Assembly: GCA_020056635.1 (NCBI GenBank) | Contig: JAGVHI010000022.1 | Coordinates: 1 to 53,847, forward strand | DNA length: 53,847 nucleotides | Origin: an archaeon | GTDB lineage: Archaea > Micrarchaeota > Micrarchaeia > Anstonellales > Anstonellaceae | Direction of reading: 5' to 3' | Part shown: positions 1 to 7,837 of the stretch, one piece after another | How positions within the stretch are numbered: the first letter of the stretch is position 1 | Layout of the letters: each line of letters starts with the position of its first letter | The notes under the pieces: generated by a model | The model's database searches: none | Told to the model about the DNA's origin: nothing | The model's input: only the letters and a program-made list of their open reading frames with translations | Translations under genes and position numbers: made by a program

Positions 1-2
1 AG

Positions 3-2372
3 TGGTGCGTGCCTGATTTGGGAAAATTGAATTTTGATGAGTTGACATATTATATCCGCCCGGAGGACAGGAAAGTGAATTCCTGGGAGGAGGTGCCTGT
101 CGAGATTAAGAATACATTCGAAAAACTCGGGATTCCGCAGGCTGAAAGGAAATATCTGGCCGGGGTGGTAGCGCAGTACGAATCCGAGGGGGTTTATTCC
201 AAATTGAAAAAGCAGTGGGAGGACAAGGGAGTGATAATGACCGATATGGATACTGCGGTGCAAAGATACCCGGAGCTGGTGAGGAAATATTTCATGAAGT
301 GCGTGCCGCCTGCGGACAACAAGTTTTCCGCATTGCACGGGGCGGTCTGGAGCGGCGGGAGCTTCGTGTACGTGCCAGCAGGGGTGAAAGTGGATTTGCC
401 ATTGCAAACGTATTTTAGGATGAACGCGGCGAACGAGGGGCAGTTCGAGCACACGCTCATAGTTGCGGAAGAGGGCTCGAACGTGCATTATATTGAGGGC
501 TGTTTTACCAAAGGCGCGAAAGTTAGCACAAAAAATGGTGAGAAAAAAATAGAAGAGGTAAAAGAAGGCGACGAGGTTCTGACTCATAAATCCCGCTTTA
601 GAAAAGTTTATCGTACGCAGGTCAGGCCGTATTCTGGGCCACTGTATTCAATCCAATGCTACGGGGACACTAATTCGATGGTGGGAACGGTTACAGCTGA
701 ACACCCGTTTTTCTGCGTAAAAAGGCAGCGCATTGATTATAAGAATACGGAATGGAATGCAGAGTGGGTGAAGGCCGGAGATCTGCAGAAAGGCGATTAC
801 CTTGCTATTCCAATAGATGATATTGAAGAGACTAGCGATGCGCGGCTTTTTGCAGTAAAAATCGGGCATGGCAGGCATGCGTGGAAGGATGTCGAATTGC
901 CAATAATCACTGATGCGGATTTCTTCAGGCTTGTAGGGTATTACATTGCCGAAGGCACAACTATTGGGGAGCATTATGTGACGTTCACATTCAACAAAAA
1001 TGAGAGGGAGTATGTTGAAGATGTTGCGCAGCTTTTAGAAAGATATTTTGGAAAGGCACCGCTGGAGTATAAAGAATACAAGAACGGGATTAGCGTTGTC
1101 CTCTGTTCGACTTTGGCTGCAAGATTCTTCATTGGCCAGTTCGGCAACCACGCGGCGACAAAGCATCTGCCTGAGTGGGTTATGAAAGAAAATCGGAAAA
1201 AACAGGGCGAATTGATTAAGGGATTCTGGAGGGGGGATGGAAGTTTCATGTGCGCCCACTATTCGTGGGGCATCAAAAGGATGTTCCGGATAAATACGAT
1301 ATCTGAGAAGCTTGCCATTCAAGTCAGGCAGATGCTCCTAAGGATTAGAATTTTTGCATCGCTTAACAGAGCAAAACGAACAGCGCCACGGCATGATATG
1401 CTGACAGTTTATGTTGGAGGGGCCTTCCTTGGCCCATTTGCAGAGCTAGTTGATTATAAAATTGCAGCGGAAGTGTCGGTTGGAAATCAAAAGATTTTGG
1501 AGGTTCTTTCCACACGGGCAAAATCTTACGCTTGCATACAAGGCAATCTTTGGTTTGTTCCAATAAAATCCATAACAAAAACAGGATCGGAAAACATAAA
1601 GGTCTACAATTTCGGAGTCGAAGAAGATGAGAGCTACGTAGCTTGCGGGGTCGCGGTCCACAATTGCACCGCACCCAGGTATTCCACAGCTTCGCTGCAT
1701 TCTGCGGTTGTTGAAATTTATGTGAAGAAGAATGCCCATGCAAGGTATACAACTGTGCAGAACTGGAGCAAGAATGTCTATAATTTGAATACGAAGAGGG
1801 CGATAGTCGAAGAGAATGGGTTTGTGGAGTGGGTCGGGGGGAGCCTGGGGGGAGGGGTTTCCATGCTGTACCCGTGCTCAGTGCTTTCAGGCAGGGGCGC
1901 AAGAGCGGAACATTTGAACATTGCAATTGCAGGAAAAGGGACGATAAAGGAGGGAGGGGCGAAAGTCATTCATGCTGCCCCGGATACGCAATCGAAAGTG
2001 GTTTCAAAGAGCATCTCTTCAGGGGGCGGGCATTCGGTTTTCCGGGGGCTGGTAAGGATACACAAGGGGGCGATTGGCTCGAAAGCAAGCATGAGGTGCG
2101 ATGCACTCATGCTGGATGCGGAAAGCAAGTCAGATACGTTCCCTTCTGCGCAGGTTTGGGAGAACGACGTGGAATTCGGGCACGAGGCAACAGCAGGCAG
2201 GATTAGTGAGGAGCAGCTGTTCTACCTCCAATCGCGCGGGCTGACTGAGGCCGAGGCTGCCGGGATGATTGTGCTTGGATTCATAGAGCCGGTGGTAAAG
2301 GAGATTCCGCTTGAATATGCGGTGGAATTGAACAGGCTGATAACACTTGAAATGGAAGGGTCGATTGGATGA
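3..2372 (+). CDS. sufB: Fe-S cluster assembly scaffold SufB, 5' partial, interrupted by an intein
   Basis: SufB is the scaffold subunit of the SufBC(D) complex that builds Fe-S clusters in the cytoplasm. The reading frame is open to the window edge. A GTG at 9 is possible, but the first residues align with a point roughly 80-90 residues into bacterial SufB, so the N-terminus is probably cut off by the window. The extein carries YIEG followed after the intein by CTAPRYS, i.e. the conserved SufB GC(S/T)AP site with its catalytic cysteine. Downstream are AVVEIYV, TVQNWS and the C-terminal GHEATAGRISEEQLFYLQSRG and LPLEYAVE-type blocks. A 388-residue intein splits the gene just before the conserved Cys, so activity requires protein splicing. 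The stop overlaps sufC by ATGA, so translation is probably coupled. No SufD follows in the operon, so a SufB/SufC-only complex is possible. Confidence 0.95.
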   Translation, partial: WCVPDLGKLNFDELTYYIRPEDRKVNSWEEVPVEIKNTFEKLGIPQAERKYLAGVVAQYESEGVYSKLKKQWEDKGVIMTDMDTAVQRYPELVRKYFMKCVPPADNKFSALHGAVWSGGSFVYVPAGVKVDLPLQTYFRMNAANEGQFEHTLIVAEEGSNVHYIEGCFTKGAKVSTKNGEKKIEEVKEGDEVLTHKSRFRKVYRTQVRPYSGPLYSIQCYGDTNSMVGTVTAEHPFFCVKRQRIDYKNTEWNAEWVKAGDLQKGDYLAIPIDDIEETSDARLFAVKIGHGRHAWKDVELPIITDADFFRLVGYYIAEGTTIGEHYVTFTFNKNEREYVEDVAQLLERYFGKAPLEYKEYKNGISVVLCSTLAARFFIGQFGNHAATKHLPEWVMKENRKKQGELIKGFWRGDGSFMCAHYSWGIKRMFRINTISEKLAIQVRQMLLRIRIFASLNRAKRTAPRHDMLTVYVGGAFLGPFAELVDYKIAAEVSVGNQKILEVLSTRAKSYACIQGNLWFVPIKSITKTGSENIKVYNFGVEEDESYVACGVAVHNCTAPRYSTASLHSAVVEIYVKKNAHARYTTVQNWSKNVYNLNTKRAIVEENGFVEWVGGSLGGGVSMLYPCSVLSGRGARAEHLNIAIAGKGTIKEGGAKVIHAAPDTQSKVVSKSISSGGGHSVFRGLVRIHKGAIGSKASMRCDALMLDAESKSDTFPSAQVWENDVEFGHEATAGRISEEQLFYLQSRGLTEAEAAGMIVLGFIEPVVKEIPLEYAVELNRLITLEMEGSIG
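501..1664 (+). mobile_element. SufB intein with LAGLIDADG (DOD) homing endonuclease domain
   Basis: This is an in-frame insertion of 388 codons. It starts with Cys1 (CFTKGAKVSTKNG, block A) and ends with VAVHN directly before extein Cys+1 (CTAPRYS). Block B has TAEH at intein residues 65-68 with the conserved His. Two dodecapeptide motifs are visible: LVGYYIAEG near residues 144-152 and LIKGFWRGDG near 238-247, each with an acidic residue. Block F reads VYNFGVEEDESYVACG, and the penultimate His-Asn is intact. All splicing residues are therefore present and the endonuclease acidic residues look intact, which suggests an element still capable of splicing and possibly of homing. Inteins at this SufB site are known in mycobacteria, as far as I recall. 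Base composition is somewhat more A/T-rich than the flanking exteins, consistent with transfer. Confidence 0.95.
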
Positions 2373-3139
2373 AGAATAAAAAAGCCGGGAATGCGCCGGT
2401 GCTTGAAATCCGCGATTTGCACGTGTCAATCGAGGGAAAGGAGATTGTGAGGGGGGCCAGCCTTAGAGTGAAGCAGGGTGAGATTCACGCGCTCATGGGG
2501 CCGAACGGGTCGGGAAAAAGCACGCTTTCGCTTGCTATAATGGGGCATCCGAAATACAAAATAACCGGCGGGGACATATTGCTGGATGGAAAAAGCGTGC
2601 TTGGGATGAAAACTTATGAGAGGGCAAGGGCGGGGCTGTTCCTTGCGTTCCAATACCCAAGCGAAGTGCAGGGGGTTGGGATGTCCAACTTCCTGCGCAC
2701 AGCGCTTAATGCGAAAAGGGGGAAAAATGCGCCAACAATACCGGTGCCTGAGTTCGTGGCGGACTTGAAAAAGAAAATGGGGAAGCTTGGGATGAAAGAG
2801 GAGTTCTCAAAGCGGTATTTGAACGATGGATTTTCTGGCGGGGAGAAAAAGCGCAGCGAAATACTCCAGATGGCCATGCTTGGGCCGAAGTTTGCAATAT
2901 TGGATGAGCCGGATTCAGGATTGGATGTGGATGCGCTAAAATCTGTTGCAAAAGGGATCCGCGCGCAGGCGGGGCCGGGCCTAGGGGTGCTTATAATCAC
3001 CCATTATGACAGGATATTGAAATATGTCAAGCCGGATTTCGTGCATGTGATGATGAATGGCAGGATTGTGAAATCTGGCACAGGGAAGCTTGCAGGGGAG
3101 CTGGATTCAAAGGGTTATGGCTGGATAAACAAGGAGTGA
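2369..3139 (+). CDS. sufC: Fe-S cluster assembly ATPase SufC
   Basis: SufC is the ABC-type ATPase that drives conformational change in the SufB scaffold during cluster assembly. The 256-residue length is normal for SufC. Motifs in order are Walker A GPNGSGKST, a Q-loop in FLAFQYPSEV, ABC signature FSGGEKKR, Walker B FAILDEPDSGLDVDAL and H-loop ITHYDRIL. The ATG start overlaps the sufB stop (ATGA), indicating translational coupling. sufS begins 13 nt after its stop. There is no membrane segment, as expected for this soluble ABC family member. Confidence 0.97.
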   Translation: MKNKKAGNAPVLEIRDLHVSIEGKEIVRGASLRVKQGEIHALMGPNGSGKSTLSLAIMGHPKYKITGGDILLDGKSVLGMKTYERARAGLFLAFQYPSEVQGVGMSNFLRTALNAKRGKNAPTIPVPEFVADLKKKMGKLGMKEEFSKRYLNDGFSGGEKKRSEILQMAMLGPKFAILDEPDSGLDVDALKSVAKGIRAQAGPGLGVLIITHYDRILKYVKPDFVHVMMNGRIVKSGTGKLAGELDSKGYGWINKE

Positions 3140-3152
3140 GGGGGCGAGGCAG

Positions 3153-4376
3153 GTGGGTCTGGATGTCGAGCAAATAAGGAAGGATTTCCCGATTCTGCAG
3201 CGCAAGTTCCGTGGGAAAACGCTTGCGTACCTTGACAATGCGGCTACAAGCCAGAAGCCGATTCAGGTAATTGATGCCATCTCCGATTACTACAAGCAGA
3301 ACAATGCGAACCCGCACAGGGGGGCGTACGCGCTCTCGCTTGAGGCAACGCAGGCATATGAGGGAGGGAGGGAAAAGGTTGCAAAATTCATAGGCGCGGG
3401 AAAAGAGGAGGTCGTGTTCGTGCGGAATGCGACCGAGGGCATGAATCTCATTGCGTACATACTTTCACCAACCCTTGCTGCGAACGATACGGTGCTGCTT
3501 ACCCAGATGGAGCACCATGCAAATATTGTACCATGGCAATTGGCTGCAAAAAGGACCGGGTGCAAAGTGGAGTATGCCCCAATAACTGCAGAGGGAGTCG
3601 TCGACATGGCTGCATTCGAGGGGCTTGTGAAGAAAAAGAAGCCGAAAATAGTTTCATTTGTGCATATTTCAAACGTGCTTGGGACGATAAATGATGCGCA
3701 GAAGATGTGCAAAATCGCAAAGGAGGGCGGCGCGATTGCCATTGTGGACTGTGCGCAGTCAGCCCCGCACATGAGGATAAACGCAAAGCAGATGGGATGC
3801 GATTTTTTGGTGTTCACAGGGCACAAGATGCTTGCACCAATGGGAACAGGCGTGGTGTTCGGAAGAAGGGAGCTGCTTGAAAAGTACGGCCCGTTCCTTG
3901 GGGGCGGGGACATGATTAGGGAAGTGAAATTCGATGGGTCGACCTGGAATGACATTCCCTGGAAATTCGAGGCAGGGACTCCGAATGTCGAGTGCGGGGT
4001 TGGTTTTTCCGCAGCGATTGATTACTTGAATAAAGCCGGATTGGAAAATATTCGAGCGCATGAGGTTGAGCTTACCGCGTATGCGCACAAAAGGCTAGGA
4101 GAGATACCTGGCTTGAGGATATTCGGGCTTGCGGATGCGAGCAAAAAAGGCGGAGTGGTGTCTTTCAAGGTGGATAAAGTGCATCCGCATGACATTGCAA
4201 CAGTGCTTGATGAGGATGCAATAGCGGTTCGGGCTGGGAACCACTGCGCACAGCCGCTTGTGAACCTTCTTGGAGAAATTGCCACAACGCGCGCAAGCTT
4301 TTACCTGTATAATACGAAAGAGGAAATTGACAGGCTTGCGCAAGCTGTTGCAAGGGCTGCAAAAATATTCGGATAG
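3153..4376 (+). CDS. sufS: Cysteine desulfurase SufS (class II, PLP-dependent)
   Basis: SufS removes sulfur from L-cysteine to give alanine and an enzyme persulfide for Fe-S assembly. At 407 residues it matches SufS/CsdA length. Visible features are QMEHHANIVPW (cofactor-stacking His region), DCAQSAPH (PLP aspartate region), TGHKMLAPMGTG with the PLP-binding lysine, and RAGNHCAQPL with the catalytic cysteine near residue 360. The N-terminus IRKDFPILQRKFRGKTLAYLDNAATSQKP is typical of class II desulfurases. The GTG start at 3153 follows a GAGG-type ribosome binding site. It lies between sufC and sufU, its usual persulfide acceptor, in one operon. Confidence 0.96.
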   Translation: MGLDVEQIRKDFPILQRKFRGKTLAYLDNAATSQKPIQVIDAISDYYKQNNANPHRGAYALSLEATQAYEGGREKVAKFIGAGKEEVVFVRNATEGMNLIAYILSPTLAANDTVLLTQMEHHANIVPWQLAAKRTGCKVEYAPITAEGVVDMAAFEGLVKKKKPKIVSFVHISNVLGTINDAQKMCKIAKEGGAIAIVDCAQSAPHMRINAKQMGCDFLVFTGHKMLAPMGTGVVFGRRELLEKYGPFLGGGDMIREVKFDGSTWNDIPWKFEAGTPNVECGVGFSAAIDYLNKAGLENIRAHEVELTAYAHKRLGEIPGLRIFGLADASKKGGVVSFKVDKVHPHDIATVLDEDAIAVRAGNHCAQPLVNLLGEIATTRASFYLYNTKEEIDRLAQAVARAAKIFG

Positions 4377-4385
4377 AGTGGGCAT

Positions 4386-4772
4386 GTGGACATTATGGGA
4401 GAGAACGAGCAGCTGTATAGGGAAATCATTCTTGAGCACTACCGCAGCCCGCACAATAAGGGAAAGATGCAGAAACCGGATGCGGAAGCGATTGGGGCGA
4501 ACCCATTTTGCGGGGATTCGATACTTGTCCACCTGAAATTGAAAGGGAATATTCTTGAGGATATCAAGTTTGACGGGGCAGGATGCGCAATTTCTGTCGC
4601 GTCTGCATCAATGGTCAGCGATAAGTTAAAGGGGATGAAAATAGGCGAGATAAGGAAATTGGGCGATTCGGACATTGTGAAGATGATTGGCATGGACCCG
4701 GGGGCTGCAAGGATTAGGTGCGCAAGGCTTGCGCTTGAAACTGTGAAAAAGGCGCTTGCAGGAAAGAAGTGA
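4386..4772 (+). CDS. sufU: SufU/IscU-type Fe-S scaffold or sulfur-transfer protein
   Basis: This 128-residue protein belongs to the NifU-N/SufU family, which accepts sulfur from SufS or acts as a scaffold. The three conserved cysteines are visible in NPFCGDS, GAGCAIS and RIRCARL, together with the LYREIILEHYRSPHNKG N-terminus. It starts at GTG 4386; ATG 4395 is an alternative. It is shorter than Firmicute SufU in the region between the second and third cysteines, so whether it works as an IscU-like scaffold or a SufU-like transfer protein cannot be decided from sequence alone. It is the last gene of the suf operon and is convergent with deoxyhypusine synthase, 8 nt away. Confidence 0.93.
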   Translation: MDIMGENEQLYREIILEHYRSPHNKGKMQKPDAEAIGANPFCGDSILVHLKLKGNILEDIKFDGAGCAISVASASMVSDKLKGMKIGEIRKLGDSDIVKMIGMDPGAARIRCARLALETVKKALAGKK

Positions 4773-4780
4773 ACTGCCAG

Positions 4781-5764
4781 TTACCAGCCGAGAACGTACG
4801 CGAAAACTAGCGGAGCTACAATAGTGGCATCCGATTCGATTATGAACCTTGGGGTATCTGAATCGAGCTTGCCCCAGGTGATTTTCTCGTTAGGGACAGC
4901 TCCGGAATAAGAGCCGTAGCTTGTGGTGGAATCCGAAATCTGGCAGAAGTATGACCAGAAAGGCACGCTCTGCTTCAAATCCTGTATTATGAGAGGCACT
5001 ACGCAGATTGGGAAATCGCCTGCAATGCCCCCGCCTATTTGGAAAAAGCCGATTTTGTGCTTTGCTGACTCCGCCTTATACCAGCGCACGAGAGATTCCA
5101 TATATTGAATGCCGGTCTTCACTGTCAGGAGGTTCTTTATCTTGCCCTTGAAGTGCTGCGACACGAACATGTTGCCAAGCGTCGAGTCCTCCCAGCCAGG
5201 GACGTACATTGGGAGGTTTTTTTCAGCAGCTGCCAAAATCCAGCTGTCCTTGGGGTCGATTTCGTAGTGGCCTGCAAACTTGCCTGATTTGAGAAGCTCG
5301 TACAGGTATTCGTGCGGGAACCTCGGAGTCCCGGCATCGTCGTGCTTTTTCCAAAGCTCGATAACCCCGCTCTCCACGCGGCGCATCGCCTCCTCCTCTG
5401 GGATGCACGTGTCGGTTACGCGGTTTAGGCCCGCTTCGCAGAGCTTTTTTTCATCCTGCGGGGTGAGCTGCCGGTAATGCGGGACGCGCTTGTAGTGCTT
5501 GTGCGCAACCAGGTTGAACACATCCTCCTCTAAATTAGCGCCAGTGCACGTGATCGCATGCACCTTGTCCTGGCGTATCATTTCCGCAAGCGACTTTCCA
5601 AGCTCGGCGGTGCTCATCGCGCCCGCGAGCGTGACCATCATCTTCCCTCCTGATTCCACATGCTTTTTGTAGGCTTCGGAGGCGTCAACTAGTGTTGCTG
5701 CGTTGAAATGCTTGTAATGCTCTTTCATGAACCCGCTTATTTTTCCATCGCCCAAGAATTTCAC
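4781..5764 (-). CDS. dys: Deoxyhypusine synthase
   Basis: This NAD-dependent enzyme transfers the aminobutyl group of spermidine to a lysine of initiation factor aIF5A, the first step of hypusine formation. The 327 residues fit the archaeal family. Recognisable blocks are THCTGANLEEDVFN-like (here ITCTGANLEEDVFN), HYRQLTPQDE, GLNRVTDTCIPEEE, GGGIAGDFPI, SYGSYSGAVP and WGKL near the C-terminus, where the WGK lysine corresponds to the catalytic lysine that forms the imine intermediate. The start is GTG at 5764, about 33 nt from the centre of an AATTATATAATT element, giving a very short leader. The gene is convergent with the suf operon. Confidence 0.95.
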   Translation of the reverse strand: MKFLGDGKISGFMKEHYKHFNAATLVDASEAYKKHVESGGKMMVTLAGAMSTAELGKSLAEMIRQDKVHAITCTGANLEEDVFNLVAHKHYKRVPHYRQLTPQDEKKLCEAGLNRVTDTCIPEEEAMRRVESGVIELWKKHDDAGTPRFPHEYLYELLKSGKFAGHYEIDPKDSWILAAAEKNLPMYVPGWEDSTLGNMFVSQHFKGKIKNLLTVKTGIQYMESLVRWYKAESAKHKIGFFQIGGGIAGDFPICVVPLIIQDLKQSVPFWSYFCQISDSTTSYGSYSGAVPNEKITWGKLDSDTPRFIIESDATIVAPLVFAYVLGW

Positions 5765-5791
5765 CGCTTATGGAATGGAGTTGATTGGAGA

Positions 5792-5803
5792 AATTATATA
5801 ATT
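5792..5803 (-). promoter_or_regulatory. TATA-like element for deoxyhypusine synthase
   Basis: The palindromic sequence AATTATATAATT lies 28-39 nt upstream of the GTG start on the minus strand. No Shine-Dalgarno sequence precedes that start, so a nearly leaderless transcript is inferred. Confidence 0.55.
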
Positions 5804-5898
5804 GCATCGGAAATTTTTTCAAAAAATGTTTGGAAAAAAATGGAAAAGGAAAAAATTATCGCGCCAATGCGCTACTCGCTTCACATCAGTTTGGGATT

Positions 5899-6138
5899 TT
5901 AGTATTCCCTGCCTCTGATTGGCTGCATCCTGTTCAGGGTGCGCCATGCGCACATCCTGGAAACCCCGAAAAAGTCCGCAAGCTCGCGCACCGTAACGAA
6001 TTCTGAAAAATAGATGTCGCGCATTCGCTGCGCTAATTGGGGGGATAATTTTGCTGGACGACCTTTCGATTTCTTAGAGTTGCAGAATAGAAGCTGGGCT
6101 GACGATTTGCAAACACCCTTTTGCGGCGCAACCTCCGT
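5899..6138 (-). pseudogene. Helix-turn-helix protein remnant
   Basis: The minus-strand frame is open for 79 codons between stops at 6139 and 5899, but has no ATG, GTG or TTG before its midpoint; the first ATG is at 6024. The translation contains SKKSKGRPAKLSPQLAQRM, then RELADFFGVSRMCAWRTLNRM and ends IRGREY. The GRPxKLS linker followed by an ELADFFGVSR helix-turn-helix resembles the DNA-binding part of resolvase/transposase-type or MarR/Hin-like HTH proteins. The missing N-terminus and start suggest the 3' fragment of a decayed gene, possibly from a mobile element. A 41-residue product starting at 6024 cannot be excluded. The rest of the stretch 5765-6182 holds only the dys promoter and nothing else that I recognise. 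Confidence 0.5.
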
Positions 6139-6182
6139 TTATCATTTACCCAGCCTCCAAATTAATTGAATTGTGGCACTCC

Positions 6183-6977
6183 TTAAGCCTGTTTTATTTT
6201 AAAAGCGTTTGTCCCGAAAATCGCGAGGGAATATATGTCATACTTGAGTGATTTTGACTCTGAAAGCTCGCTTCGAATTTGTTCCTGAACCAATTTCTTT
6301 ATACGCATGTAAGCTTCCCTGCCAACCTCCTTGTTACCGATCGCGTACCGTTTCCCTTTTGTGTTGAAGCAGAACATGCATTCAACCAGGTTCTCGCAGT
6401 TATGGCAGAAGTAGCAGTCTGTGCAGCTGTTTGAGTCGTTCACCTCGAAACAGCGGGAAAGCTTCGTGGAGCTGTAGCAATGGATTGAGAAATTGCAGTT
6501 GGCGGCAACATTGGAGCAGCCGAAAAGGTGCTCCGACTCGCGCGGCCAGAAGCTGTATGCTATGTATTTTGAGAACCAGCAGAAAGTGCTCCTGTAGCAA
6601 TATTGGGTTGGGCCGTAGTTTGAGCATTCCTCCGAGCCGATGTTCTCCCCGTAAATTATTTCAGGGGTCGTGGTTTTGATTTTGCCGAGTTTCCCTCTTG
6701 CGTTGGATAACGAGATGGATTCCACTTCCTTGAGGGAAATTGCATTTTTGCCAAGCTCAAGCGATTCATCCAGGGTTACGATGTTCGGCTCAAGCCGCCT
6801 ATAGAAATCAACGTCCGGGAGGAAAACGTCCCTTGCGCTTATTGCTGATTTTCTCCAGATCACCTTTCCTTTCACGTGCTTAGTGAGCCATTGACCATAC
6901 TCGTCTATGCCCCCGGGCAGCGGGCCGTCTAACAGCAGCTCGCACGTGCGCCTGAATGCCCGCTCGATTTTTTCCAT
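6183..6977 (-). CDS. Cysteine-rich hypothetical protein, paralogue of its upstream neighbour
   Basis: This 264-residue protein has no catalytic motif that I recognise. The N-terminal 60 residues (RRTCELLLDGPLPGGIDEYG and following) align by eye with the adjacent 255-residue protein (STCRVFLGRPVGGIETYE). The middle third is rich in Cys, Ser, Asn and aromatic residues, with short repeating units such as CYFCHNCENLVECMFCFN. It ends with a KRYAIGNKEVGREAY block and a coiled-coil-like tail. A similar Cys-rich domain followed by a (K/R)xYxIxNKxxxxExY segment occurs in uncharacterised proteins of CPR bacteria and DPANN archaea, as far as I remember. A right-handed beta-helix or metal-binding repeat fold is a guess. 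ATG follows the TAG of the upstream paralogue with no spacer, so the two are co-translated. Confidence 0.8.
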   Translation of the reverse strand: MEKIERAFRRTCELLLDGPLPGGIDEYGQWLTKHVKGKVIWRKSAISARDVFLPDVDFYRRLEPNIVTLDESLELGKNAISLKEVESISLSNARGKLGKIKTTTPEIIYGENIGSEECSNYGPTQYCYRSTFCWFSKYIAYSFWPRESEHLFGCSNVAANCNFSIHCYSSTKLSRCFEVNDSNSCTDCYFCHNCENLVECMFCFNTKGKRYAIGNKEVGREAYMRIKKLVQEQIRSELSESKSLKYDIYSLAIFGTNAFKIKQA

Positions 6978-7745
6978 CTAACCGCCTATTATGTCAAGGA
7001 TTGAGATTAGCGCGCGCTTGGACTCCAACTCCTGCGCCATCTCTTCCTGCAGCTTTGCCTTCAGTTTCGAATAGTTCTCCTGCGAAAGAGCGAGGTTGCC
7101 TATGCAGCGCTGCTTGGAGCGCAGGTTGAACGAGAAAAGGCAGTCCGAGCAGTGCTCAAGGTTTGCAGAATACATGATATCCGAGGACAGGTAAACGCGC
7201 ACGCATTCGAACAGGCGCGAGTCCTGCCACGTTTCAAATGATTTCACCGCAAAATGGGTACCCTGCCCCACGCTTTCGCACCCGAATATGTATTCGCTGT
7301 ATTTTGAGAGGTAGGTGTGCGCAACATACTTGCTGTAGAACACGTCGTGCGCCTTGTATACGAAGCTCGAATCCACTATGCGGTTTGAATGGGCTACGAA
7401 GGAGGAGTTGCCAAGCACGTCGCTTCCGGAATAGCAGATGTGCTCGGAGAGGGCGCGCAGTATCGAATCGATGTCCTTTATTTCGTTTATGTTCAGTTTT
7501 GCCTGCTCGATAATTGGGGCGTAGCGCTGGATTTCATTCCCTGCAATGAATTTCGAGCCTTTTGCATAGTTGCCAGTGACTACAACTTCATCCCCGCTAA
7601 GTGCGGACTTGGAAACGCCGCAAGGCATCACGTATTTTTGAAGGTATTTTTCATACGTTTCGATCCCGCCTACCGGCCTTCCAAGAAATACCCTGCATGT
7701 GCTTTCCCAAGCCTTGCTGATGTACGGCGCGGTTTCATCTTTCAT
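6978..7745 (-). CDS. Cysteine-rich hypothetical protein, first gene of a paralogous pair
   Basis: The 255-residue product shares its architecture with the downstream gene: an N-terminal helical part with CRVFLGRPVGGIETYEKYL, a central region of short Ser/Cys/aromatic units (YSGSDVLGNSSFVAHSNRI, DIMYSANLEHCSDCLFSFN), an RSKQRCIGNLALSQENY block and a Glu/Lys-rich C-terminal helix. It has fewer cysteines than its paralogue. No signal peptide or transmembrane segment is evident, so it is probably cytoplasmic. The ATG at 7745 sits about 31 nt from the centre of an AATTTATAA element, fitting a nearly leaderless mRNA. The pair looks like a tandem duplication followed by divergence; function unknown. 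Confidence 0.8.
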   Translation of the reverse strand: MKDETAPYISKAWESTCRVFLGRPVGGIETYEKYLQKYVMPCGVSKSALSGDEVVVTGNYAKGSKFIAGNEIQRYAPIIEQAKLNINEIKDIDSILRALSEHICYSGSDVLGNSSFVAHSNRIVDSSFVYKAHDVFYSKYVAHTYLSKYSEYIFGCESVGQGTHFAVKSFETWQDSRLFECVRVYLSSDIMYSANLEHCSDCLFSFNLRSKQRCIGNLALSQENYSKLKAKLQEEMAQELESKRALISILDIIGG

Positions 7746-7771
7746 GTTCTCAATTTAGGTATGGCTGGCTG

Positions 7772-7780
7772 AATTTATAA
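7772..7780 (-). promoter_or_regulatory. TATA-like element for the cysteine-rich pair
   Basis: The element TTATAAATT on the minus strand is centred 31 nt upstream of the ATG at 7745. It lies back to back with the plus-strand promoter at 7807-7815. Confidence 0.5.
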
Positions 7781-7806
7781 CGAGGATAGGCGCGATTGGA
7801 GCAACC

Positions 7807-7815
7807 TATTTATAG
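7807..7815 (+). promoter_or_regulatory. TATA-like element that sets the start of the MBL-fold gene
   Basis: TATTTATAG is centred 27 nt before the ATG at 7838. It lies inside the longest possible reading frame (TTG at 7796), which argues for the downstream ATG and a leaderless mRNA. Confidence 0.55.
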
Positions 7816-7837
7816 CATAAGAAGCATATGCAAAAGC

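Noticed and set aside
5708-5902. Plus-strand frame of 64 codons near the deoxyhypusine synthase start
   Set aside because: It overlaps the N-terminus and promoter of deoxyhypusine synthase and encodes no known domain.
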